Shown piece by piece: positions 25,871 to 32,508 of a stretch of 64,000 nucleotides of DNA. The DNA is taken from positions 124,001 to 188,000 of the forward strand of contig NZ_SJXM01000005.1 in the NCBI RefSeq assembly GCF_004336805.1, written 5' to 3'. The DNA is from Aeromicrobium sp. IC_218 (GTDB lineage: Bacteria > Actinomycetota > Actinomycetes > Propionibacteriales > Nocardioidaceae). Position numbers and translations under genes: made by a program. Below the pieces are notes generated by a model. That model worked only from the letters and a program-made list of their open reading frames with translations, ran no database searches and was not told the DNA's origin. Each line of letters opens with the position of its first letter. The stretch's first letter is position 1.

Positions 25871-26584
25871 ATGCGTCTCACGCTCCCCCGCGCCGTCCGC
25901 CTCGCGGCCGTCGCCACCGTCGCCTCCGCCCTCGTCGTGGGCGGCGCGACCAGCCCGGCGACCGCCGACGACCGCCCGGCCGTGCCGTCGGCAAAGACGT
26001 TCGTCGACCACGCGATCAACAGCGGCTCCGAGCTGACCTTCAAGGTCGGCAGCAAGGGCGCCGTCAAGCGCTGGAGCCTGTTCGACGTGTGCGGCACCAA
26101 GCTCAGCGGCACCAAGCTGACGTTCAAGAACTCGCGCCTCAAGGCGACCAAGAAGGTCAAGGGCAGCAAGGTCACCTTCGACCTGCACGTGGCGAGCAAG
26201 AAGGTCGTCGTCGGCGAGGTGAAGATCAAGGCCAAGGACCGCGACTGCTCGGCCACCTACACCGTCGTCGCCGGCACCAAGGGCGCCTGGAAGGGCGACG
26301 GCGAGGCGATCGCCGTCAACACCGTCCTCGCCTACTCCGGCGTCATCGACTGGGCCGCGCGCGACTACAAGTCGAAGACCGGCCGCTTCCCGAGCTCGAA
26401 GGCGAAGCTCGTCCGCCACGCCAAGCGCCTCGGCATCACGTCCAGCAAGCAGGTCGGCGAGCGCGTGACCGCCTACGAGTCCAAGCGCAAGGGCAAGGGC
26501 TTCGTCGTCACCCTCGGCGCCAAGCGCGGCACCGACGTGCGCGTCGAGTTCAGCTCGTCGTACCGCTTCGACTGGGTGCTCTGA
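25871..26584 (+). CDS. Secreted basic hypothetical protein, tandem paralogue 1
   Basis: 237-residue exported protein of unknown function. The signal peptide runs to about residue 33 (GGATSPATA). The mature part is Lys-rich with a predicted beta-sandwich, one cysteine pair (VCGTK and DRDCSATY), and a C-terminal segment KTGRFPSSKAKLVRHAKRLG. The next gene encodes a protein of the same length with the same cysteine spacing and [20 protein letters not shown], so they are paralogues. The ATG has AGGA 5 nt upstream, and a TACCGT -10-like box lies at 25832-25837. The PSSKxKLxRxAKRLG segment resembles the helix of pilin-like C-termini, but this is only an impression. Confidence 0.75.
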   Translation: MRLTLPRAVRLAAVATVASALVVGGATSPATADDRPAVPSAKTFVDHAINSGSELTFKVGSKGAVKRWSLFDVCGTKLSGTKLTFKNSRLKATKKVKGSKVTFDLHVASKKVVVGEVKIKAKDRDCSATYTVVAGTKGAWKGDGEAIAVNTVLAYSGVIDWAARDYKSKTGRFPSSKAKLVRHAKRLGITSSKQVGERVTAYESKRKGKGFVVTLGAKRGTDVRVEFSSSYRFDWVL

Positions 26585-26601
26585 CCCGTCGAACGTCCCT
26601 G

Positions 26602-26638
26602 ACCACGGGCCCGCACCTCCTCGGTGCGGGCCCGTGGT
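26602..26638 (+). terminator. Terminator between the tandem paralogues
   Basis: Perfect 16-bp stem ACCACGGGCCCGCACC with its complement and the loop TCCTC, 17 nt after the first paralogue. The second paralogue therefore has its own promoter. Confidence 0.8.
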
Positions 26639-26734
26639 GCGTCCGTCCCGAGTTCGGCCGAACCGGCCCACGAGCGGGCGCCTCCGGGTTAGCGTGACCG
26701 CGCACGTCACCCACCCACGTCCCAAGGAACGTCC

Positions 26735-27448
26735 ATGCGTCTGCTCTCCCTCGGCCGGACGGCCCGCCTCGCGGCGACCGCCCTGGTCGCCAGCACCCTG
26801 GCGGTCGTCGGCACCGCCGCGCCGTCGTCCGCCGCCGAGTCCGTCACCCCCGTCGCCCACGTCTTCTGGGACGCCACGGAGGAGAACGGCCTGGCTCTGA
26901 AGATGGGGAACAAGGGTCGGATCCACGGCTGGTGGGTCGGGTCCGAGTGCGGTGACGAGTTCCAGGGGCGGTCGGCCAAGCGGTTCCAGCGCTCCAAGAC
27001 GACCTTCAGCAAGAAGACCAGCCGCGGCAGCGTCAAGATCACGCTGCGCGCGGTCGAGAAGCGACTCATCGTGGGTCACGCGACGGTGAAGGTGAAGGGC
27101 AAGCCCGAGTGCTCGAACACCCGCCCGATGATCCTGGGCGACTCCAGCAGCTGGAAGAGCTCCGGTGACGCCTACGCGGTCTCGGAGCTGTTCTTGTACA
27201 CCGACAGCGTGCGCGGGGCCGCCGAGCAGTACCGCGCCCGCACCGGCAAGTACCCGAGCAGCAAGACGAAGCTGGCCCGCGAGGCCAAGCGCCTGGGCGT
27301 CCGGTCGTCGAAGAAGTTCGGCCAGAAGATCGACTCCTACAAGCGCACCCGCAACGGTCGCAGCTACACGCTGCGCACCTCGGGCAAGCGCGTCGACCTC
27401 GGCATCGAGATCGGTCCGGCGGCCGGCAGCACGCGCTGGCTCTACTGA
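26735..27448 (+). CDS. Secreted basic hypothetical protein, tandem paralogue 2
   Basis: 237-residue exported paralogue of the preceding protein. The signal peptide is about residues 1-33 (GTAAPSSAA). The mature part has one cysteine pair (SECGDE and PECSNTR) and Lys/Arg-rich strands. The conserved tail region is [20 protein letters not shown], then [20 protein letters not shown]. The ATG has AAGGAA 6 nt upstream. A TAGCGT -10-like box at 26690-26695 supports a separate promoter. Sequence identity with paralogue 1 is low outside the tail segment, so the duplication is old. Function is not recognised. Confidence 0.75.
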   Translation: MRLLSLGRTARLAATALVASTLAVVGTAAPSSAAESVTPVAHVFWDATEENGLALKMGNKGRIHGWWVGSECGDEFQGRSAKRFQRSKTTFSKKTSRGSVKITLRAVEKRLIVGHATVKVKGKPECSNTRPMILGDSSSWKSSGDAYAVSELFLYTDSVRGAAEQYRARTGKYPSSKTKLAREAKRLGVRSSKKFGQKIDSYKRTRNGRSYTLRTSGKRVDLGIEIGPAAGSTRWLY

Positions 27449-27537
27449 GCCACGACGACCGCGTTCACCGACTCGTCATCGAGAGGTCGGACACGGAGGG
27501 TGCGCGGGCACCCGGCCGTCCTGTACGGTTGAGGCAG

Positions 27538-27566
27538 TTGCACGACGTTGTACCCCGGTTTCGAAT
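27538..27566 (+). promoter_or_regulatory. Probable promoter of the cold-shock gene with ~95-nt leader
   Basis: TTGCAC (27538-27543) and TCGAAT (27561-27566) are spaced by 17 nt. The mRNA would have a leader of about 95 nt before the ATG, as is usual for cold-shock genes with structured, temperature-dependent leaders. The -10 match is weak. Confidence 0.35.
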
Positions 27567-27668
27567 GCGCCTCCTCGGAGGCACCAGCAGTTCTTCTCCA
27601 GGTTGATGTTTGCGCGACCGGCTGCACGCAATACAGCGCGTGGCCCGATTTACCCGAAGGAGAACAAC

Positions 27669-27872
27669 ATGGCTACCGGAACTGTGAAGTGGTTCAACGC
27701 TGAGAAGGGCTTCGGCTTCATCGCGCCCGACGACGGCGGCGAGGATGTCTTCGCTCACTTCTCCTCGATCCAGTCCAGCGGCTACCGCTCGCTCGACGAG
27801 AACCAGAAGGTCGAGTTCGACGTCGAGCAGGGCCAGAAGGGCCTGCAGGCGGCGAACATCCGCCCCATCTGA
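27669..27872 (+). CDS. cspA: Cold-shock protein, CspA family
   Basis: 67-residue single-stranded nucleic acid binding protein. [20 protein letters not shown] holds RNP1 (KGFGFI) and [10 protein letters not shown] holds RNP2 (VFAHF), both intact. It acts as an RNA chaperone. AAGGAG stands 7 nt before the ATG. Base use is less GC-extreme than in its neighbours (gctaccggaactgtgaagtgg), fitting a highly expressed gene. It has a long leader and its own terminator. Confidence 0.96.
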   Translation: MATGTVKWFNAEKGFGFIAPDDGGEDVFAHFSSIQSSGYRSLDENQKVEFDVEQGQKGLQAANIRPI

Positions 27873-27904
27873 TTCATCTCGAGCAGCTCGCTGCTTGAAC
27901 GCAC

Positions 27905-27937
27905 GAGGCCCCCGCACCGTCACGGTGCGGGGGCTTC
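27905..27937. terminator. Terminator of cspA
   Basis: 12-bp perfect stem GCCCCCGCACCG / CGGTGCGGGGGC with the loop TCA, extended by three more pairs including G-U. It lies between cspA and the convergent AHSA1 gene (stop at 27956) and probably serves both. Confidence 0.8.
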
Positions 27938-27955
27938 GTCCTTTCCTGGGGCGGT

Positions 27956-28423
27956 TCAGTCCAGCGAGGCGACCAGTGCGTCGAGCAGCTCCCGCGTGCC
28001 GTGCTCGCGCATCGTGCCGTCGTCGAACCCGTCCAGGTGGACGCCCTGCTCGGTGAACGTCAGGCGCGTGCCGGCGTCCGTCGGCTCGAGCGCGATCGTC
28101 GTGATCGACGTCGAGATGTGGGCGCCGTCGATCCACATGTCGTACGTGTAGACGATCCGCTGGTGCTCGACGATGTCGGTGTACGTGGAGTGGAAGCGGT
28201 GCTCGGGCCCGTCGCCGAACCGCCCGGCGTCCGTGCCGTGCCCGCCCACGCGGAAGTCGTCGGTGAGCTCGGACAGGTCCAGGTCGTCGCTGCCTCCGCC
28301 CCACCAGCGCCGCTTGGCGTCGAGATCGGCGAACGCCTGCCAGACGCGCTCGACCGGGTGGGCGACGTCGCGCTCGACGACGAACGTGTGGTGGGTCTGG
28401 GACCGCTCGGTGGTGGTGCTCAT
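27956..28423 (-). CDS. AHSA1/START-like (SRPBCC) domain protein
   Basis: 155-residue protein of the SRPBCC fold in the Aha1-like (AHSA1/DUF in activator of Hsp90) group. Core features are VVERDVAHPVERVWQAFADL, KRRWWGGGSD near the ligand cavity, and TRLTFTEQGVHLDGFDDGTM with the closing C-terminal helix ELLDALVASLD. Such proteins bind hydrophobic ligands in a deep cavity; the ligand is unknown. The ATG overlaps the arsR stop by 4 nt (ATGA). The arsR-AHSA1 pairing is very common in actinobacteria and implies control by that repressor. Confidence 0.9.
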   Translation of the reverse strand: MSTTTERSQTHHTFVVERDVAHPVERVWQAFADLDAKRRWWGGGSDDLDLSELTDDFRVGGHGTDAGRFGDGPEHRFHSTYTDIVEHQRIVYTYDMWIDGAHISTSITTIALEPTDAGTRLTFTEQGVHLDGFDDGTMREHGTRELLDALVASLD

Positions 28424-28770
28424 GAGGACTCCTCGGGTGGTGGTGGGGCGTGCTCGTCCAGGTGCGCCTCGAGCCGGTCGAGCAGGCGCTCGGCCGGCGT
28501 GCGGACGTCCGCGATCCAGCGGCCGGCGTCCTCCAGCGCCCCGGGCACGACCCGGAACGTGCGGACGCGACCGACCTTCTGCGAGGCGACCAGCCCGGCG
28601 GCCTCCAGCACCTTGAGGTGCTGCAGGACGGCGGGCAGCGACATCTCGAACGGCGCGGCCAGCTCGCTGACCGTCGCCGCCGAACGGCTCAGCCGCGCGA
28701 CGATCGCGCGTCTGGTCCCGTCGCCGAGGGCACGGAAGACGCTGTCGAGGTCCTCCTGATGGTTAAGCAC
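28420..28770 (-). CDS. ArsR-family transcriptional regulator
   Basis: 116-residue winged-helix repressor. LDSVFRALGDGTRRAIVARL is the ArsR N-terminal helix, and VSELAAPFEMSLPAVLQHLK followed by VLEAAGLV the recognition helix-turn-helix. There is no metal-binding cysteine pair, so it belongs to the non-metal branch that partners with AHSA1 proteins. I take the GTG at 28770 as start. A strong -35/-10 pair (TTGACG, 17 nt, AATACT) ends 7 nt before it, so the mRNA would begin at or next to the GTG. CTTAAC repeats that overlap the start are a likely autoregulatory operator. Confidence 0.88.
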   Translation of the reverse strand: MLNHQEDLDSVFRALGDGTRRAIVARLSRSAATVSELAAPFEMSLPAVLQHLKVLEAAGLVASQKVGRVRTFRVVPGALEDAGRWIADVRTPAERLLDRLEAHLDEHAPPPPEESS

Positions 28771-28806
28771 ATCGTTAAGTATTGGCCTCTCGCTCCGGCC
28801 CGTCAA
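28764..28806 (-). promoter_or_regulatory. arsR promoter and CTTAAC direct-repeat operator (leaderless)
   Basis: On the minus strand: TTGACG (28806-28801), 17-nt spacer, AATACT (28783-28778), then 7 nt to the GTG. CTTAAC appears twice around the start (CTTAAC-GATGTG-CTTAAC), spaced 12 bp apart and covering the -10 edge and the first codons. Confidence 0.65.
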
Positions 28807-28842
28807 GAGCCGGGTGAGACCGGACGTCGCTACGGTGCGGCC

Positions 28843-29493
28843 ATGCCGCTCGTCGCCTGGCCGCTCGCCTTCGTCGCCGCCACCTTCGTCCACCTCGTGC
28901 TGAACGTCGCAGGTGCGACGCCGTGGGACTCGGTCACCAAGTGCCTGCTCGCTCCCCTGCTGGCCGGCTGGGTGCTCGCCGCCGGCGGACCGCGCATCGT
29001 CGCGCTGGCCCTGCTGTTCTGCGTCGTGGGCGACCTGCTCCTGGAGCTCACCCCGTCGGACACGTGGTTCCTGCCCGGCATGGCCGCGTTCGCCCTGGCC
29101 CACATCTGCTTCATCGCGTTCTTCGCCTCGCGCGGCGCCTTCGACCGGCTCGCCGACCACCCGTTGGTCGGCGCCGCCTACCTCGCCGCCGCCGTGGCGC
29201 TCGTCGTCTGGCTGTGGGACGGGCTGGAGCCGGGGCTGCGCGTGCCGGTGGCGGTGTACGCGCTGCTGCTCACCACGACCGCCGTGTGCGCGTGGGCGAG
29301 CGGACCGGTGGCCGCGGCCGGGGGCCTGCTGTTCCTGGTCTCGGACGCGCTCATCGCGCTGGACGTCGCCGGACGCTGGACGCCGCGGCCCGAGGGGTTC
29401 TGGGTCATGCTCACGTACGCGCTGGCGATCGGGCTGCTGACGGCCGGCGTGCTCGGCTCGCGCGCCGACGCCCGGGTGCCGGCCCGGGCCTAG
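28843..29493 (+). CDS. YhhN-family membrane protein (lysoplasmalogenase-like)
   Basis: 216-residue polytopic protein with about eight hydrophobic helices. It carries the family motifs FCVVGDLLLEL (with the conserved Asp) and GLLFLVSDALIALD (second Asp), plus MAAFALAHICFIAFF. YhhN/TMEM86 proteins hydrolyse the vinyl-ether bond of lysoplasmalogens in animals; bacterial activity is less clear. A TACGGT -10-like box lies 6 nt before the ATG and there is no ribosome site, so the message is probably leaderless. It is divergent from arsR. Its stop lies 1 nt from the convergent exonuclease stop. Confidence 0.85.
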   Translation: MPLVAWPLAFVAATFVHLVLNVAGATPWDSVTKCLLAPLLAGWVLAAGGPRIVALALLFCVVGDLLLELTPSDTWFLPGMAAFALAHICFIAFFASRGAFDRLADHPLVGAAYLAAAVALVVWLWDGLEPGLRVPVAVYALLLTTTAVCAWASGPVAAAGGLLFLVSDALIALDVAGRWTPRPEGFWVMLTYALAIGLLTAGVLGSRADARVPARA

Positions 29494-29494
29494 C

Positions 29495-30328
29495 TCAGAC
29501 GAGCTGGGGCAGCGGCACGGCCAGTGGCCACCCCGCGCGGTCCTCGACCCGGCGGCCGGCCCGGCGGGCGTAGGCGTTCCAGTCGTCGGCGCGCTCGCCG
29601 AACCAGCCGCGCTGGTGGTGCACGAGCGCCTCGAGCGTGACCTCGCCGACCTCGCGGTGACGGGCCCCGATCTCGACCGCGACCTCGCGGGCGGCGACGG
29701 CGTCGCAGCGGGCGTCGTGGGCGTCGGCGATCCGGACGCCGTAGTACTCGCAGGCGATGCCGAGCGTGCGCGAGCCGAGCGTGCCGCGGTGCAGGCCCCA
29801 GTCGACGACCAGCGGGTCGACCACCAGCAGCCGCGACCAGTCCGGCTGCAGCACGCCCCAGCGCTCGCACTCCGCCCGCAGCATCGTCAGGTCGTAGGCG
29901 GCGTTGTAGACGACCAGCCCGACGCCGGCGTCGGCGAGCGTCTGGACCCACTCGGCGATGGCCGAGACCGCCTCGTACGACGCGGGCGCCCCGCGCAGCG
30001 TGTCGGCGGTGAGCCCGTGGACGGCCGAGGCCGCAGCCGGAACCTCGACGCCCGGGTCTACGAGTCCGACGACGTCCTCGCCGTGCGGGCCGAGCAGCGC
30101 GTAGCTGACGACGCGGTCGGCGTGCGGGTCGACGCCGGTGGTCTCGAAGTCGAGGGAGGCGAGCGGGAGGCGGAACCAGCCGTCGTGCTGGCCGCGCTCG
30201 GGGGCGACCGGGACGTGGGCCAGGCACACGACCTGGCGGCTCCCGAAGGCCCCCGTCAGTCGTCCGCTGCCTGCCGGCACCGCCACCGCGCAGGTGGCGC
30301 ACCATCCGTCGTACGCGTTCGGCTTCAC
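29495..30328 (-). CDS. DEDDh 3'-5' exonuclease (DnaQ-like)
   Basis: 277-residue protein with a DnaQ-like exonuclease domain from about residue 55. Exo I is LASLDFETTGVDPHADRVVS (Asp and Glu), Exo II VVYNAAYDLTMLRAECE, and Exo III HDARCDAVAA (His and Asp). The first 50 residues carry a CATC plus a later Cys, looking like a small zinc-binding extension (GWCATCAVAVPAGSG). The C-terminus has HHQRGWFGERADDWNAYARR, typical of a group of actinobacterial 3'-5' exonucleases. It likely trims DNA in repair, but no polymerase partner is nearby. The GTG has GGAGG 5 nt upstream. Confidence 0.88.
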   Translation of the reverse strand: MKPNAYDGWCATCAVAVPAGSGRLTGAFGSRQVVCLAHVPVAPERGQHDGWFRLPLASLDFETTGVDPHADRVVSYALLGPHGEDVVGLVDPGVEVPAAASAVHGLTADTLRGAPASYEAVSAIAEWVQTLADAGVGLVVYNAAYDLTMLRAECERWGVLQPDWSRLLVVDPLVVDWGLHRGTLGSRTLGIACEYYGVRIADAHDARCDAVAAREVAVEIGARHREVGEVTLEALVHHQRGWFGERADDWNAYARRAGRRVEDRAGWPLAVPLPQLV

Positions 30329-30379
30329 ATCGACCTCCTGCCAGCAACCTAGGGGCGGTCACCGACAGGAGGCGGCAGG

Positions 30380-30988
30380 TCAGGGGGTGTGTCGAGGAGC
30401 GTCCGGCGGCGTCTCCGCGTCGCGGCGGGCGATCTGGTCGCGCAGCTCGTGCACCTGCCGGCGGCGGCGCCGGGCCGATCCCAGCAGCGCCGCGGCCACG
30501 AGCACCAGCAGCACCGCGACCAGGGCACCGGCCAGCGTGGCGCCGCGGAAGCCGGGCGCGTCGGCCTCCATCAGCGCGCGGCCGTCGAGCGCGGAGTCGT
30601 TGGTGCCGAGCACGACGGCGAGCGTGAGCCAGTTGGGCGTCGCCACGAGCAGCGCCAGCACCACCATCGCGGCGCCCGCCCGCCGACCCCAGCGGCGGTT
30701 CACCAGCAGCATCGCGAGCAGCGGGACCAGGGTGAACCCGAAGCCGTAGAACAGGCCCCAGGCGATGCCCGAGGACGTCGAGCCCTGGACGCGGTCGGCG
30801 ATGCGCTCGGCCCACCACTGCGGGAGCGTGGCCGCGGCCAGCACGATGAGCGCCACGAGCAGGGCCGCCAGGACGATCGACCACAGCAGGCGCGCGACCC
30901 ACCGGCGCTCGCGCCGCGGGGCGGGCGGGACCGGGTCGGTGCGCTCGTCCGCCGGGTCGACGGGACGGGACGGGTCGTCGGTGCTCAT
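30380..30988 (-). CDS. Membrane protein with four helices, unknown function
   Basis: 202 residues with a proline- and charge-rich cytoplasmic N-terminus (about 30 residues), then four hydrophobic helices (near 33-53, 74-95, 104-126, 150-168). A basic tail follows with SARRRRRQVHELRDQIARRD, a short coiled coil. WWAERIADRVQGSTSSGIAW between the first helices appears conserved in such actinobacterial proteins, from memory. No family function is recognised. It follows the gene for the 60-residue membrane protein on the same strand by 48 nt. Confidence 0.7.
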   Translation of the reverse strand: MSTDDPSRPVDPADERTDPVPPAPRRERRWVARLLWSIVLAALLVALIVLAAATLPQWWAERIADRVQGSTSSGIAWGLFYGFGFTLVPLLAMLLVNRRWGRRAGAAMVVLALLVATPNWLTLAVVLGTNDSALDGRALMEADAPGFRGATLAGALVAVLLVLVAAALLGSARRRRRQVHELRDQIARRDAETPPDAPRHTP

Positions 30989-31036
30989 GTCGTCATCGTG
31001 CCGCGACGGAGCCGGACCCGCCTGCGGAGCGCGGCG

Positions 31037-31219
31037 TCAGGGCTGCGGGACGCGGCGCCGGGACCCGCGCGTGAACAGGCGGAAGAGCAGCTCCGCGAGC
31101 AGGATGCCACCGGTCCCCCACAGGCCGAGGGCGAGGATGCCGCCGTCGCTGTCCGCCCCGGCCTGCAGGCCCAGCCAGAGCATCCCGATGGCCACCATGA
31201 GGGCGCTGGACCCCTTCAC
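31037..31219 (-). CDS. Small two-span membrane protein (60 aa)
   Basis: Short protein starting MKGSSALMVAIGMLWLGLQA, with two hydrophobic helices separated by GADSDGG and a basic tail RGSRRRVPQP. The GTG start has GGGGGAG 3 nt upstream. It lies between the peptidase gene and the four-helix membrane protein on the same strand. No function is recognised. Confidence 0.6.
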   Translation of the reverse strand: MKGSSALMVAIGMLWLGLQAGADSDGGILALGLWGTGGILLAELLFRLFTRGSRRRVPQP

Positions 31220-31296
31220 GTCTCCCCCTCGAGTCGTCGTCGAGACGAGCGTAGGACGGGGCGGGCGCACGCGGGCCCGCTCCGCCCTGCTCGCCG

Positions 31297-32481
31297 TCAG
31301 GACGGGAGCGCCCTCCAGGTCGCGGCGTCCACGACCCCGGTGGCGCGCAGGCCGCGTGACTTCTGGAACCGCTTCACCGCGGTGCGGGTGTGGCCGCCGA
31401 AGTAGCCGTTGACCCGGGCGCGCGGCATGCCGAGGGCGACCTGCAGCGTGATGACGTCCCGGCCGATCGAGCGTCCCTTGCTCAGCACGCGACCGGCGAA
31501 GTGCTCCTTGGCCAGGCGACCGGCCGCGCCGCGGGTGAGGCCGGCGGTGACGTCCGTGCGGACGTCGGCCGGGCTCAGCGAGGCCCAGGTGGAGTGGTCG
31601 AGCACGCCGGTCACGGGCAGGTCCGCGCGCTTCTGGTAGCGGCGTACAGCCTTCCAGGTCCGGGCGTCGAAGGTCCCGGTCTGGCGGACGCGGAGCAGCT
31701 TCTGGGCCGCGCGCACCGCGTCGCCGGTGTGGCCGTACGCCCGCTCCGGACGCTTGGAGGTGCGCAGCGCGGAGGTTGGCACGACGTCGCAGGCGCCGAC
31801 CCGGCGGCGCGTGCTGGGCAGCGCCGCGAACGTGCCGCGGAAGTAGGTGCACGGACCGAGGTCCTGGCGGCTCTTGGCCCGGCCGCGCCAGAACGAGGTG
31901 CGCCCGTTCGCGCCGTCCCAGGTGAAGGAGACGTGCACGTGGTCCTCGTGGCCCCACGACGGACGCCAGCCCTCGTCCGCGCGGTACGACGCCCAGATCT
32001 TCTTGTTGTAGATGACGTACATGACGCCGAGGCGGCGCGCGTTCTCGCCGTTGCGCCGGGTCAGCCAGGCCAGGAAGTCACCGGCCGCCTTGCGGTCCTT
32101 GGACTTCTTCGGGTCGAGCATCCAGTCCCAGGCGCGGCCCTCGAGGTGCTCGGAGTCGGCCGCGCTGCACAGCCGGACGCTGCCGCCGGAGTGCCCGGCG
32201 CCGTAGGTGCGCAGCACGAGCTTGCGCAGACGGGCGACGCCGCGCTTCTCGACCGGCGAGCACGACGACTGCGGCACGTAGGCCGGCACCGGGTCGAGGT
32301 CGCCGACCAGCCGCGCCGGGGCGCGCAGGCCGTGCGGGTCGCTCGGCATCCGGACCGGATCCTTCGCCTGCGCCGGCGTGCCCGTGGTGACGAGCAGACC
32401 GGCGGTCAGCGCGACGGCGAGGGCCGCGGCCCAGCCCCGTCGCGTCCGTCGCGGGGCACCCGAGATTTCCCCTGTCTTCAT
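31297..32481 (-). CDS. Secreted M15-like (LAS) peptidase with two peptidoglycan-binding domains
   Basis: 394-residue exported cell-wall protein with a signal peptide to about residue 39 (TTGTPAQA). The first domain has the LAS-type zinc ligands: His112 and Asp119 in SEHLEGRAWDWML, and the H-x-H of GHEDHVHVSF (His181/His183). This fits a D,D- or L,D-peptidase of the VanY/M15 kind, though the general acid is not certain. Two PGBD1-type peptidoglycan-binding domains follow (AYGHTGDAVRAAQKLLRVRQ; RDVITLQVALGMPRARVNGY), each ending in a WxAL/WxSL box. It begins only 27 nt from the divergent mnhA start and shows no clear ribosome site. Confidence 0.82.
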   Translation of the reverse strand: MKTGEISGAPRRTRRGWAAALAVALTAGLLVTTGTPAQAKDPVRMPSDPHGLRAPARLVGDLDPVPAYVPQSSCSPVEKRGVARLRKLVLRTYGAGHSGGSVRLCSAADSEHLEGRAWDWMLDPKKSKDRKAAGDFLAWLTRRNGENARRLGVMYVIYNKKIWASYRADEGWRPSWGHEDHVHVSFTWDGANGRTSFWRGRAKSRQDLGPCTYFRGTFAALPSTRRRVGACDVVPTSALRTSKRPERAYGHTGDAVRAAQKLLRVRQTGTFDARTWKAVRRYQKRADLPVTGVLDHSTWASLSPADVRTDVTAGLTRGAAGRLAKEHFAGRVLSKGRSIGRDVITLQVALGMPRARVNGYFGGHTRTAVKRFQKSRGLRATGVVDAATWRALPS

Positions 32482-32508
32482 GCGTACCGATACCCTTTCC
32501 TCAACCTC

